Source: Paenimyroides aestuarii (GTDB lineage Bacteria > Bacteroidota > Bacteroidia > Flavobacteriales > Flavobacteriaceae). From it: a DNA stretch of 64,000 bases. The stretch covers positions 1,550,001 to 1,614,000 of the forward strand of contig NZ_CP102382.1 in NCBI RefSeq assembly GCF_024628805.1, read 5' to 3'. This document shows, piece after piece, positions 1 to 8,748 of the stretch (position 1 is the stretch's first letter; every line of letters starts with the position of its first letter). Position numbers and translations under genes: made by a program. Below the pieces are notes generated by a model, which worked only from the letters and a program-made list of their open reading frames with translations, made no database searches and was not told the origin of the DNA.

Positions 1-1197
1 AATCATAGCATTAACGAATTTGATTTGTACTATCAGGATGTTCAAAGACGAATAAAAGACCAACAATACAGCAACAAAGATTATCCGCACGAAAACAAAA
101 TTGACATTACCATAGTGGTAGATATGTTACTTACTGGTTTTGACAGCAAATACCTGAATACTTTGTATGTGGACAAAAATCTGAAATACCACGGATTAAT
201 TCAGGCATTTTCACGCACCAATCGTGTATTGAACGACACCAAGCCTTACGGTAACATTTTAGATTTTCGTTCGCAACAAGAAAGCGTAAATCAAGCTATT
301 GCATTGTTCTCAGGAGAAGACAACGGCAAGGCAAGAGAAATTTGGTTGGTTGACCCAGCCCCTGTAATGATTGATAAATACAAAGAAGCCGTTGAGAAAT
401 TAGGGGTGTTTATGCAGGAGCATAATTTGGTAAACGAGCCACAAGAAGTTTACAATTTGAAAGGTGATGCCGCAAGAATTGCTTTTGTACAAAACTTTAA
501 GGAAGTACAACGCCTCAAAACGCAGCTTGACCAATACACCGACTTAAACGAAGAACAAAAAGAAAAAATTGAAGCCATTTTGCCTGATGATACCTTGCAA
601 GAGTTCCGCAGTTCATATATAGAAACAGCCAAACAATTACGAGAGATACAGCAAAAGGAAGGTGAAAATGCACCGCCCGAAATTCAACAACTCGATTTTG
701 AATTTGTGTTGTTTGCTTCTGCCGTGATTGATTATGACTACATAATGAATCTGATTGCAGACAGCACACAGAAGAAACCTGCCAAGCAAAAAATGACCAA
801 ATCACAAGTGATTAGCTTGTTAAAATCAAATTCCAATTTAATGGATGAGGAAGAAGATTTAACCGAGTACATCAATAGTTTGGATTGGGAGAGCGGACAA
901 GATGTTGAAACGCTTCGCAAGGGTTATGACACGTTCAAAGACGATAAATACAACAAGGAAATAGCTTCTATTGCGAACAAACACGGAATTCAAACGACAG
1001 ACTTGAAAAAGTTTATAGAAAAGATAATGAGCCGAATGATTTTTGACGGTGAAAAATTGACTGACCTTTTAGCTCCATTAGATTTGAACTGGAAAGAACG
1101 CAGAGTAAGAGAATTGGCATTGATGGAAGACTTAGTGCCACAATTAAAAAAATTGGCCCAAGGGCGTGAAATTTCTGGACTAGCAGCGTATGAGTAA
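1..1197 (+). CDS. hsdR: Type I restriction enzyme R subunit (HsdR), C-terminal part
   Basis: ATP-dependent translocase/endonuclease subunit of a type I restriction-modification complex. The reading frame is open from base 1, so the gene starts outside the window and only about 398 C-terminal residues are present. The helicase end is visible: MLLTGFDSKYLNTLYVDK followed by a motif VI-like QAFSRTNRVL, as in superfamily 2 HsdR motors. The remainder is the helical C-terminal region that docks on the HsdM/HsdS methylase, ending KKLAQGREISGLAAYE. The next gene begins inside its last codons (8-nt overlap), and all downstream genes to hsdM are coupled, so this is one operon with hsdR first and hsdM last. 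The nuclease domain lies upstream and cannot be checked here. Confidence 0.93.
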   Translation, partial: NHSINEFDLYYQDVQRRIKDQQYSNKDYPHENKIDITIVVDMLLTGFDSKYLNTLYVDKNLKYHGLIQAFSRTNRVLNDTKPYGNILDFRSQQESVNQAIALFSGEDNGKAREIWLVDPAPVMIDKYKEAVEKLGVFMQEHNLVNEPQEVYNLKGDAARIAFVQNFKEVQRLKTQLDQYTDLNEEQKEKIEAILPDDTLQEFRSSYIETAKQLREIQQKEGENAPPEIQQLDFEFVLFASAVIDYDYIMNLIADSTQKKPAKQKMTKSQVISLLKSNSNLMDEEEDLTEYINSLDWESGQDVETLRKGYDTFKDDKYNKEIASIANKHGIQTTDLKKFIEKIMSRMIFDGEKLTDLLAPLDLNWKERRVRELALMEDLVPQLKKLAQGREISGLAAYE

Positions 1198-1498
1198 AGA
1201 ACTAACTATATCACAAAAGGAAATTGAAAACCGAATTTTCGTTTTTCGAGAATCCCAAATAATGCTTGACCGTGATTTAGCAGAAAGGTATCAGGTAGAG
1301 ACTAAAGTATTAAATCAAGCCGTCAAGCGGAATATAGAAAGATTCCCACAACAGTTTCGTTTTCAACTTACTGACAATGAAAAGATGGAACGGGTCACAA
1401 ATTGTGACTGGTTCTGGTTTTTGGACTCAATGAATGTGACTTCAAGATCACAAATTGTAACCTTGAACAAATCAGATTCTAAAAAGAGATCAATATAA
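1190..1498 (+). CDS. ORF6N-domain DNA-binding protein, C-terminally truncated
   Basis: A 102-residue protein matching the ORF6N domain by eye (RESQIMLDRDLAERYQV, then NIERFPQQFRFQLT). ORF6N proteins are phage- and mobile-element-associated DNA-binding or anti-repressor proteins. Family members normally continue after the SRSQIVTLNK-like segment into a conserved YLPYAFTEQGVAML-type motif; here the frame runs into SDSKKRSI and stops, so the protein has probably lost its C-terminal part. It overlaps hsdR by 8 nt and is followed after 2 nt by the rhuM-like gene, so it is co-transcribed with the restriction operon. Whether the truncated form still binds DNA is unknown. Confidence 0.75.
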   Translation: MSKELTISQKEIENRIFVFRESQIMLDRDLAERYQVETKVLNQAVKRNIERFPQQFRFQLTDNEKMERVTNCDWFWFLDSMNVTSRSQIVTLNKSDSKKRSI

Positions 1499-1500
1499 AA

Positions 1501-2370
1501 ATGAAAGACGAAATTATTTTATATAGACCGGATGAACTTGCCGAACACATTGAGGTAAGAATTGACGAAAAAACAGAAACTATTTGGCTTACACAACAGC
1601 AAATAGCCGACTTATTTGGCACACAGCGTCCGGCTATTACAAAACATTTAGGCAATATTTTTAAGTCGGGTGAACTTAAAGAAAATGTGGTTAGTTCCAT
1701 TTTGGAACATACCACTCCACACGGAGCCATTAAAGGAAAAACACAAAATGTTAAAGTAAAGTATTATAACATTGATGCGGTGTTATCGGTCGGATATAGA
1801 GTGAATTCTGTTCGTGCTACTCAATTTCGTATTTGGGCAAACCGAGTGCTGAAAGACTATTTACTCAAAGGCTACGCCATCAACAACCGAATGAACCGAA
1901 TAGAAGATAAGGTTGATAGTTTGAGCAATAAAATTAATGAAATTGATTTGCAGATAAACACACACCTTATTCCCAACCAAGGCGTATTTTTTGACGGACA
2001 GGTATTTGATGCTTACGAATTGGCTTCCAAAATCATCCGCTCTGCCAAGAAAAATATTGTTTTGATTGATAATTACATAGACGAAAGCACCTTAACACAT
2101 TTATCCAAAAAAACTAAAGCGGTAAAGGTGCTTTTATTGACTAAAACCATTTCTAAGCAATTGACCTTAGATGTAAAAAAAGCTAACGAACAATACAGCA
2201 ATTTTGAACTCAAAACCTTTACCAAAAGCCACGACCGTTTTCTGATTATTGACCATACAGATGTGTATCATTTAGGTGCTTCTTTGAAAGATTTAGGCAA
2301 AAAGTGGTTTGCTTTTTCTAAAATGGATAAAAACTCGGTGGCTAACATTTTAAATGAAATTGCGGTATGA
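1501..2370 (+). CDS. RhuM-family protein with C-terminal phospholipase D-like segment
   Basis: A 289-residue protein. Residues 1-125 fit the RhuM family (IWLTQQQIADLFGTQRPAIT, an HTH-like segment, then YNIDAVLSVGYRVNS and RIWANRVLKDYLLKGYAINN). RhuM-like genes are often embedded in type I restriction operons; their function is not settled. A coiled-coil stretch (about 130-160) leads to a C-terminal half with a single PLD-like motif, KSHDRFLIID (about residues 242-251), preceded by VLIDNYIDESTL. One motif per chain would require dimerisation if it is catalytic. It overlaps hsdS by 4 nt (ATGA), indicating translational coupling. It may be a regulator or an accessory nuclease of the restriction system; the sequence alone does not decide. 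Confidence 0.8.
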   Translation: MKDEIILYRPDELAEHIEVRIDEKTETIWLTQQQIADLFGTQRPAITKHLGNIFKSGELKENVVSSILEHTTPHGAIKGKTQNVKVKYYNIDAVLSVGYRVNSVRATQFRIWANRVLKDYLLKGYAINNRMNRIEDKVDSLSNKINEIDLQINTHLIPNQGVFFDGQVFDAYELASKIIRSAKKNIVLIDNYIDESTLTHLSKKTKAVKVLLLTKTISKQLTLDVKKANEQYSNFELKTFTKSHDRFLIIDHTDVYHLGASLKDLGKKWFAFSKMDKNSVANILNEIAV

Positions 2371-3626
2371 GTAAAAATAAATTAATACCCGAATTGCGTT
2401 TTCCTGAGTTTAAAAATGAAGGGGAATGGGAATATGAAGAGCTTGGAAAAGTTTCTGAAATTGTTCGTGGTGGTTCTCCAAGACCAATTCAAGATTATCT
2501 TACAACTAGTGATGATGGTTTGAATTGGCTGAAAATAGCAGATGTTCCATCTGATTCTAAATACATTACTGGAACAAAGGAAAAAGTGATAAAGGAAGCT
2601 TTAAGCAGTACCAGAGAAGTCAATATTGGTGATTTGATTCTCTCTAACTCTATGAGTTTTGGACGTCCTTATATTCTAAAAATCAGGACTTGTATTCACG
2701 ATGGTTGGATTGCTATTCGTAAAATATCAAAAGTAACTTTTGAAGATTATTTATACTACTTCATTTCTTCTGAATCAAGTCAATCATATTTCAACTCAAA
2801 TGCAGCAGGTGCAGCAGTAAAGAACTTGAATGCGGATATAATTAAGCTACTGCCAATACACTTTCCTAACAACAAAAAGGAACAACAAAAAATCGCATCC
2901 TGTCTTTCTTCTTTAGATGAAGTGATAGCCGCCCACAACCAAAAGCTGGATTTACTCAAAGACCACAAAAAAGGCTTGATGCAAAACCTTTTTCCGCAAG
3001 AGGGCGAGAAAGTGCCGAAGGTTCGGTTCCCTGAATTTCATAGTCCATTAGTTAAAGTTGGCTTTGCAGATTTAGGCGATATAAAAATTGGATTAACACA
3101 TAAACCTGACTACATCAATTCTGGAGTTCCTTTCCTATCATCAAAAAATATTTCTAACGGCTACATTGATTTTACCAATGTTCAGTACATAAGTCGTGAG
3201 AAATTTGAAAGTATGCCTGAAAGTACAAAACCGAAATTGGGTGACATCCTTTTTACCCGAGTAGGTTCAAACTTGGGTAACCCAATCGTTTTAGAGCAAG
3301 ATATAGAATTTGGAATCTTTGTTAGTTTGGGAGCTTTCCGAGTAAATAAGAAAGCAAATAACTTTTATATGAAGTATTGGATGGAATCAGACTTATTCTG
3401 GAAACAAGTAAATCAAAAAGTTGCTGGCGGTGCTAAGGACAATTTGAATTCTACTTGGCTTCGAGAATTTGAATTATTTATTCCATCAGTTGAAGAACAA
3501 CAAAAAATAGCTTCTTGTCTTTCGTCTTTGGATGCTCTTATTACTGCACAGGCGGAGAAGATAGAGCAATTGAAACAACACAAAAAGGGATTGATGCAGG
3601 GTTTGTTTCCAAAAATGAATGATTAA
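2367..3626 (+). CDS. hsdS: Type I restriction-modification specificity subunit (HsdS)
   Basis: DNA-recognition subunit that sets the bipartite target of the HsdM methylase and the HsdR nuclease. At 419 residues it has the family's usual length with two target-recognition domains. The two conserved helical spacer repeats are plain: EQQKIASCLSSLDEVIAAH near residue 172 and EQQKIASCLSSLDALITAQ near residue 377, each followed by a KKGLMQ(N/G)LFP element; a matching PELRFPEF/PKVRFPEF segment opens each half. Such near-identical repeats are where domain shuffling changes specificity. Coupled to the preceding gene by a 4-nt overlap and separated from the next by 3 nt. Confidence 0.95.
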   Translation: MSKNKLIPELRFPEFKNEGEWEYEELGKVSEIVRGGSPRPIQDYLTTSDDGLNWLKIADVPSDSKYITGTKEKVIKEALSSTREVNIGDLILSNSMSFGRPYILKIRTCIHDGWIAIRKISKVTFEDYLYYFISSESSQSYFNSNAAGAAVKNLNADIIKLLPIHFPNNKKEQQKIASCLSSLDEVIAAHNQKLDLLKDHKKGLMQNLFPQEGEKVPKVRFPEFHSPLVKVGFADLGDIKIGLTHKPDYINSGVPFLSSKNISNGYIDFTNVQYISREKFESMPESTKPKLGDILFTRVGSNLGNPIVLEQDIEFGIFVSLGAFRVNKKANNFYMKYWMESDLFWKQVNQKVAGGAKDNLNSTWLREFELFIPSVEEQQKIASCLSSLDALITAQAEKIEQLKQHKKGLMQGLFPKMND

Positions 3627-3629
3627 AAG

Positions 3630-4808
3630 ATGAGTACAATAACTAAATATTCAAATCTTACTGAGATAGCTCAACATTTCCGAAAAGACTTAATGGGCGA
3701 CCACCGACCAAAGAAAGATTTAGTATTACTTTTTGCTCATAATGCAAGTGGAAAAACTAGATTATCGATGGAGTTTAAACAAATTGGGAAAAATTTAGAT
3801 GACGAGGGTAATTTAATAAGTCGAGATACACTTTACTTTAATGCTTTTACAGAAGATTTGTTTTCTTGGAATAATGATTTAGAAAACGATACTGAAAGAG
3901 AGCTAAAACTAAATTCCGATTCTGCCTTTTTTAATGGATTACGCGAATTAAATTTGAATTCAAAAATTGAATCTTTTCTAAACAACTATGTTGATTTGAA
4001 ATTTGATATAGATTACGACACATCAACTGTAACTTTTTCAAGAAGGATTATTGTTGAAGGCAATGAACAAGACATTCCAAATATAAAAATATCTAGAGGA
4101 GAAGAAACATTATTTATTTGGTGTTTTTTTCTAGCCATTTGTCAGTTAGCCATAGATAAAGATCCTGCTTACAATTGGGTAAAATATATTTATATAGATG
4201 ACCCTATATCATCACTAGATGAAAATAATGCTATTGCAATAGCCTGTGATTTAGCAAATTTACTTACAAAAGAAAATAACGAAGGTAAATTCGAAATGTT
4301 AATTGAAACAGTAATATCTACACACCATAGTTTATTTTTTAATGTGCTGTATAATGAATTTGGAAGAAAAGTAAAAAACAAAAAATATTTTTTGCATAGT
4401 AAAGGAGTAAATGGATATGCATTGCAAGACACCAACGATACGCCTTTTTTTCATCACATCGCAACTCTAAGCGATTTAAAATATATTGTTGAAAATCAAG
4501 ATATAGAAAATCCACCAAAAATCTACACCTATCATTTTAATGCTCTTAGAAGCATTTTAGAAAAAACTGCAACATTTTTTGGCTACGACAAAATAGATAA
4601 ATGTATTGATGGTTTAGAGGATGAAGTACTTTTTGAAAGGGCATTACAATTATTTAGCCACGGTAAATATTCAATTTTTGACCCAGTAGAAATGGGTGAT
4701 GACAATAAAGACCTGTTTATAAGAATCTTTAAAGGTTTTACAACCAAGTATGATTTTTATTTTCCACAAATATTTAATAACAATACTCAAACAGAAACAG
4801 CATCATAA
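3630..4808 (+). CDS. PrrC-like anticodon nuclease candidate (ABC-type NTPase with C-terminal RxxxE...H)
   Basis: A 392-residue protein between hsdS and hsdM. Its N-terminal part is an ABC/SMC-type NTPase: Walker A-like AHNASGKTR (residues 36-44), signature-like ISRGEETL (154-161), Walker B IYIDDPISSLDE (187-198) and an H-loop STHHS (230-234). The C-terminal part has R307, E311 and H344. The E. coli anticodon nuclease PrrC (396 residues, also encoded inside a type I hsd operon) uses R320, E324 and H356, so length, locus and residue spacing (4 and 37 here, 4 and 36 there) agree. PrrC is kept silent by its restriction complex and cuts tRNA-Lys when a phage disables restriction. A plain AAA_13 ATPase is the alternative. 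The stop codon shares a base with the hsdM ATG (TAATG). Confidence 0.7.
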   Translation: MSTITKYSNLTEIAQHFRKDLMGDHRPKKDLVLLFAHNASGKTRLSMEFKQIGKNLDDEGNLISRDTLYFNAFTEDLFSWNNDLENDTERELKLNSDSAFFNGLRELNLNSKIESFLNNYVDLKFDIDYDTSTVTFSRRIIVEGNEQDIPNIKISRGEETLFIWCFFLAICQLAIDKDPAYNWVKYIYIDDPISSLDENNAIAIACDLANLLTKENNEGKFEMLIETVISTHHSLFFNVLYNEFGRKVKNKKYFLHSKGVNGYALQDTNDTPFFHHIATLSDLKYIVENQDIENPPKIYTYHFNALRSILEKTATFFGYDKIDKCIDGLEDEVLFERALQLFSHGKYSIFDPVEMGDDNKDLFIRIFKGFTTKYDFYFPQIFNNNTQTETAS

Positions 4809-6463
4809 TGACACAAAAAGAACAACATAAAAAATTAGGCGACACCCTTTGGGACATTGCCAATGATTTGAGAGGCGTTATGAATGCGGATGATTTCCGT
4901 GATTATATGCTTTCTTTCCTATTCCTTCGTTATTTATCCTTCAACTATGAAGAAGCCGCAAAAAAAGAATTAGGTAAGGATTATCCGCCAAGTAGATCAA
5001 CAGATAGCAGATTTGATTTTACTGTTCCTCCGCCTTTGGAAGATTGGTACAATGACAATAAAGAAGATGTCCCCTTTTTTGAAGACAGTATGCGTAAAAA
5101 AGTGCATTACGTTATCAAACCTAAATATTTGTGGAGCAACATTACCCATCTAGCCAGCAAGCAAAACGATGAATTGTTGCAAACACTTCGAGAAGGATTT
5201 CGCCATATTGAAGACGAATCATTTGGAACTACTTTTAAAGGATTATTCTCTGAAATTAATTTGAATTCAGAGAAACTTGGTAAAACCGAGAAAGAAAGAA
5301 ATGATAAACTTTGTAAAATTATCAGAAAAATAGCAGAAGGTATAGCAGAATTTTCAACTGATACAGATACACTTGGCGATGCTTACGAATATTTGATAGG
5401 TAAATTTGCTGCGGGATCTGGTAAAAAAGCCGGAGAATTTTATACACCCCAACAAATTTCAACCATTCTTTCCCGAATCGTTTTACTAGACCCTCACGAC
5501 CCAAAAGAAGGCTATAAGGATAAACTAAATAAGGTCTTGGATTTTACTTGTGGTTCGGGTTCTTTGTTATTGAATGTTAGAAACCAGTTGAAAAAAGAAA
5601 CAGAAGGGAAAGGTACAATTGGTAAAATATACGGACAAGAAAAAAATATAACCACCTACAATCTTGCCCGAATGAATATGCTTTTGCACGGGATGAAAGA
5701 TACCGAGTTTGAGATATTCCACGGAGACACATTGCTAAACCAATGGGATGAATTTAATCAAATGAATCCAAGCAAAAAGATTAAGTTTGATGCCATTGTA
5801 GCTAATCCTCCATTTAGTTTGCGTTGGGAGCCTAACGATACTTTAGCAGAAGATTTTCGTTTCAAGGGTTATGGTCTAGCACCAAAATCAGCAGCAGACT
5901 TTGCTTTTCTTTTACACGGTTTTCATTTTTTGGGTACGGATAACTTGTCAGATGATGGAACGATGGCTATTATTCTGCCTCACGGAGTTCTTTTCCGTGG
6001 TGGTGCAGAAGCACGTATCAGAGAAAAGTTATTGAAAGATAACCACATTGATACGGTAATTGGTTTACCTTCTAATTTATTTTACTCGACAGGAATTCCT
6101 GTTTGCATTTTGGTTTTGAAAAGATGTAAAAAACAAGATGATGTTCTGTTTATTAATGCTAGTGAACAATTTGTAAAAGGAAAACGCCAAAACGAACTTT
6201 CCGAAAAGCATCTGGAAAACATCGTCGAAACGTACAAATTCAGAAATGAAAGAGAGCGTTATTCTCGCAGGGTTTCAATGGACGAAATCAAGAAGAACGA
6301 CTACAATCTGAACATTTCAAGATATGTGAGTACTTCAGAAGACGAAATACAAATTGACTTGGAAGATGTAAACTCGAAGTTGACTGAAATAAACAAAAGC
6401 ATAAAAGTAAACACAGAAAAGCACAACGAATATTTGAAAGAGTTAGGATTGAAACCGATTTAA
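4808..6463 (+). CDS. hsdM: Type I restriction-modification N6-adenine methyltransferase (HsdM)
   Basis: Modification subunit that transfers methyl groups from S-adenosylmethionine to adenine N6 in the HsdS-defined target. The 551 residues include the HsdM N-terminal helical domain (KKLGDTLWDIANDLRG), an AdoMet-binding motif I DFTCGSGSLLL, and catalytic motif IV NPPF (VANPPFSLRW). The GDAYEYLIGKFAAGSGKKAG segment before motif I is typical of the family. It is the last gene of the operon; no hairpin with a T-run lies immediately after it, and the following 300 bp look like decayed sequence. Confidence 0.96.
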   Translation: MTQKEQHKKLGDTLWDIANDLRGVMNADDFRDYMLSFLFLRYLSFNYEEAAKKELGKDYPPSRSTDSRFDFTVPPPLEDWYNDNKEDVPFFEDSMRKKVHYVIKPKYLWSNITHLASKQNDELLQTLREGFRHIEDESFGTTFKGLFSEINLNSEKLGKTEKERNDKLCKIIRKIAEGIAEFSTDTDTLGDAYEYLIGKFAAGSGKKAGEFYTPQQISTILSRIVLLDPHDPKEGYKDKLNKVLDFTCGSGSLLLNVRNQLKKETEGKGTIGKIYGQEKNITTYNLARMNMLLHGMKDTEFEIFHGDTLLNQWDEFNQMNPSKKIKFDAIVANPPFSLRWEPNDTLAEDFRFKGYGLAPKSAADFAFLLHGFHFLGTDNLSDDGTMAIILPHGVLFRGGAEARIREKLLKDNHIDTVIGLPSNLFYSTGIPVCILVLKRCKKQDDVLFINASEQFVKGKRQNELSEKHLENIVETYKFRNERERYSRRVSMDEIKKNDYNLNISRYVSTSEDEIQIDLEDVNSKLTEINKSIKVNTEKHNEYLKELGLKPI

Positions 6464-6752
6464 TGCCCACGCTATTTGCAAGCACATTGCCAAAGCCATC
6501 GCAAAGAAAATTTTTTTTTAAAAATTTCCCGACCCCTTCAAAAAAAAATAAACCAACGCACAGCCGACACGACAATGACACGGAAGCTTAATACTGACAA
6601 TGGTTTACAAGGACGGTGGACAGAAGGCCAGCACCAAACAGGCGTTTGGCTCAATGGATTGTGACGTGGTTAATTAAACATTCTACCTCGCATCAACTTT
6701 TGTGGTGTATTGACAGTTTTTTGCTCTGAAATCCGCCACTGCGCAAACATAG
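6464..6752. other. Gene-free decayed stretch after hsdM
   Basis: No open frame here looks like a protein. The base composition changes abruptly several times (A and T runs at 6509-6524, then a stretch noticeably richer in G and C around 6555-6650), unlike the flanking genes. A possible frame from 6476 has no recognisable content. I read it as the ragged boundary of the acquired restriction-modification block. Confidence 0.45.
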
Positions 6753-6878
6753 GAGCCCCAAACAGATGAAATTTTTTCTGAATATCGAAGAATTATCATA
6801 AGAGATTATAAAATTTTGTACAGAGAAAAGGAAGAAGTTGTTTATATCCTTAATATAGTTTGCACGAAAGCTGGATAA
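6753..6878 (+). pseudogene. Remnant of a RelE/ParE-type toxin (C-terminal fragment)
   Basis: A frame open from 6753 to a TAA at 6876-6878 encodes about 41 residues, including EYRRIIIRDYKILYRE and VVYILNIV. This is the characteristic C-terminal beta-sheet of RelE/ParE toxins, where the pattern is RxIIxxNYRIIYRxxxxxVxIL. A TAG precedes it and no start codon or N-terminal helices are present, so this is a broken gene. No antitoxin is visible next to it. A normal terminator follows at 6929, as if the intact gene had once ended there. Confidence 0.6.
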
Positions 6879-6928
6879 CAAATACGAAAAGAACTACAAA
6901 ACATTCTTCATAGAATTGCATTTATATA

Positions 6929-6962
6929 AACCCGTTTTGATTTTTCAGAACGGGTTTTTTTG
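6929..6962 (+). terminator. Rho-independent terminator
   Basis: AACCCGTT (6929-6936) pairs perfectly with AACGGGTT (6949-6956), followed by a run of T. It lies downstream of the toxin remnant and directly in front of the promoter of the M28 peptidase. Confidence 0.8.
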
Positions 6963-6970
6963 TATTTTTG
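6935..6970 (+). promoter_or_regulatory. Promoter of the M28 peptidase gene
   Basis: TATTTTTG at 6963-6970 is a perfect TAnnTTTG -7 box of the Bacteroidota sigma-ABfr type. A TTTTG ending at 6939 lies 23 nt upstream as a -33 element. The promoter overlaps the preceding terminator hairpin. Confidence 0.6.
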
Positions 6971-6986
6971 TTTAAAACATACAAAA

Positions 6987-7931
6987 ATGAAAAAAATTCT
7001 TTTGTTTACAGCTTTATCATTATCGTTAGTTGCCTGTAAATCGAATCAAAAGGCCCCAGGTTCAGCTTATCAAGTGAAAGAAGCAGATGTGGTTGCCACT
7101 TTAAAATATTTAACTTCTGATGAATTAGAAGGAAGAGATTCAAACTCTGAAGGAATTTTAAAAGCAGCGAATTATTTAGAAGAGATATTGGAAAAATCAG
7201 TAATCAAACCCTATTTTTCTACTTATAAAGATACCCTTTCCAACTATGACAATTCGTTTAATGTGGTAGGATATATCGAAGGAAACGATCCAAAACTGAA
7301 AAATGAGTTTGTGATTTTGGGTGCGCATTATGATCATATCGGCATTACAGAAAAAGGTTTTGAAGGTGATTATATCAATAATGGCGCTAATGACAATGCT
7401 TCGGGAACTACTGTTTTATCGGAAGTGGCAAAATATCTGGCTGCATCAAAAAACTGTAAACGCAGCGTGTTGATTGTGTTCTTTTCTGCCGAAGAAAAAG
7501 GTTTGCTGGGATCGAAACATTTGGCTAAAAAGTTAAAAAAACAAAACATGAATATTTACAGCATGTTGAATTTTGAAATGGTAGGTGTTCCAATGAGTTA
7601 TGATTTCAAATTGTTTTTAACAGGATATACCAAATCAAACATGGCGGCAAAGTTAAATGAATACGCAAGCAGTATGATTGTGGGAATGTCAGACGGGGCA
7701 GAGCAATACAATTTGTTTGCAGCATCAGACAATTATCCGTTCTATGAAGAATTTAAAATTCCTGCGCATACCGTTTCTGCATTCGATTTTTCAAACTTCA
7801 ATTATTACCATCATCCAAAAGATGAATTTCAAGCGATGGATACCGCATTTATGACCACCATTGCCCAAGATATGCTTCCGGTGGTATCAAAAATGATCAA
7901 CGCAGAAACCAGAGAAATAAAAATGAATTAG
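6987..7931 (+). CDS. M28-family metallopeptidase lipoprotein
   Basis: Zinc aminopeptidase-like exoenzyme of the M28 family, 314 residues from the ATG at 6987; an upstream TTG at 6960 would add residues in front of the signal peptide and is unlikely. A lipoprotein signal with lipobox LVAC anchors it to a membrane. Metal-site motifs are in order: LGAHYDHIG (His and Asp), NGANDNASGTTVL (bridging Asp), FFSAEEKGLLGS (catalytic Glu-Glu), NFEMVG, and a late HHPKDE. It stands alone with its own promoter. Substrate is unknown. Confidence 0.9.
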   Translation: MKKILLFTALSLSLVACKSNQKAPGSAYQVKEADVVATLKYLTSDELEGRDSNSEGILKAANYLEEILEKSVIKPYFSTYKDTLSNYDNSFNVVGYIEGNDPKLKNEFVILGAHYDHIGITEKGFEGDYINNGANDNASGTTVLSEVAKYLAASKNCKRSVLIVFFSAEEKGLLGSKHLAKKLKKQNMNIYSMLNFEMVGVPMSYDFKLFLTGYTKSNMAAKLNEYASSMIVGMSDGAEQYNLFAASDNYPFYEEFKIPAHTVSAFDFSNFNYYHHPKDEFQAMDTAFMTTIAQDMLPVVSKMINAETREIKMN

Positions 7932-8001
7932 GCTGATAAGTCATAAAGTTAAATGTCAAAAGTCGTAAAGTCAAAACTTTATAATGAAAATATATAGTAG
8001 T

Positions 8002-8028
8002 TGTCATTCCAAACGAAGTGAGGAATCT
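8002..8028. repeat. Intergenic GTCATTCC...GGAATCT short repeat
   Basis: A short imperfect inverted element (GTCATTCC ... GTGAGGAATCT) within the 139-bp gap before the SDR gene. The motif is of a kind frequently scattered between genes in Bacteroidota. The sequence just upstream (7936-7975) also contains loose direct repeats of an AAAGTCA-type unit. Confidence 0.4.
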
Positions 8029-8070
8029 AAACAAATAAACGATTAAACACATTAACAATCGAACAAAAAA

Positions 8071-8748
8071 ATGAAAACTATCATAATTACAGGAACAAGC
8101 CGTGGAATAGGAGCAGAGTTGGTAAAGCAATTCGCTGCCGAAGGTCATACGGTTATTTCCCTTTCACGAAACAGCAATCCGGAACTAGAAAACCTGCCGA
8201 ATGTGCATTACCAATCGGTCGATTTAAGTAATGATGCATCTGTAAGTGCATTTGCAGTAGCATTGAAAAAGCAGTTTAAAAACATTGATATTTTAATTCA
8301 CAATGCAGGTGCCATTATCAACAAACCATTCGCTGAAATTTCTTCTGCCGATTTTGAATATATTTACAAAGTAAATGTTTTTGGCGTTGCAGCGCTAACT
8401 AAAGCGGTTTTACCTTTAATGAATAAAGGCAGCCATGTAGTTACCATTAGCAGCATGGGCGGTGTGCAAGGCAGCTCTAAATTTCCTGGTTTGGCCGCAT
8501 ATAGTTCCAGCAAAGGAGCAGTAATTACCTTAAGCGAATTATTGGCCGAGGAATACAAAGAGCAAGGTGTTGCGTTTAATGTTTTAGCGTTGGGTGCCGT
8601 ACAAACCGAGATGCTTCAAGAAGCATTCCCGGGCTATCAAGCACCAATTAATCCCAACGAAATGGGTGCGTACATTAAAGATTTTGCCTTAAACGGAAAT
8701 CGTTTTTTTAATGGAAAAGTTTTACAAGTTTCATCAACTACCCCATAA
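8071..8748 (+). CDS. SDR-family NAD(P)-dependent oxidoreductase
   Basis: A 225-residue short-chain dehydrogenase/reductase. The Rossmann nucleotide-binding motif TGTSRGIG is at residues 7-14, the structural HNAGA motif follows, and the catalytic tyrosine and lysine are in AYSSSKGA (YxxxK) with the serine in ISSMGG upstream. Substrate cannot be read from sequence. The stop codon is immediately followed by the TTG start of the next gene, so the two are likely translationally coupled with the SprT-like gene and manC in one operon. Confidence 0.9.
   Translation: MKTIIITGTSRGIGAELVKQFAAEGHTVISLSRNSNPELENLPNVHYQSVDLSNDASVSAFAVALKKQFKNIDILIHNAGAIINKPFAEISSADFEYIYKVNVFGVAALTKAVLPLMNKGSHVVTISSMGGVQGSSKFPGLAAYSSSKGAVITLSELLAEEYKEQGVAFNVLALGAVQTEMLQEAFPGYQAPINPNEMGAYIKDFALNGNRFFNGKVLQVSSTTP

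Noticed and set aside
6476..6664. 62-codon plus-strand frame after hsdM
   Set aside because: No recognisable content, odd composition and A/T homopolymers; treated as decayed DNA.
8364..8558. Antisense frame in the SDR gene
   Set aside because: Lies wholly within a well-supported gene on the opposite strand.
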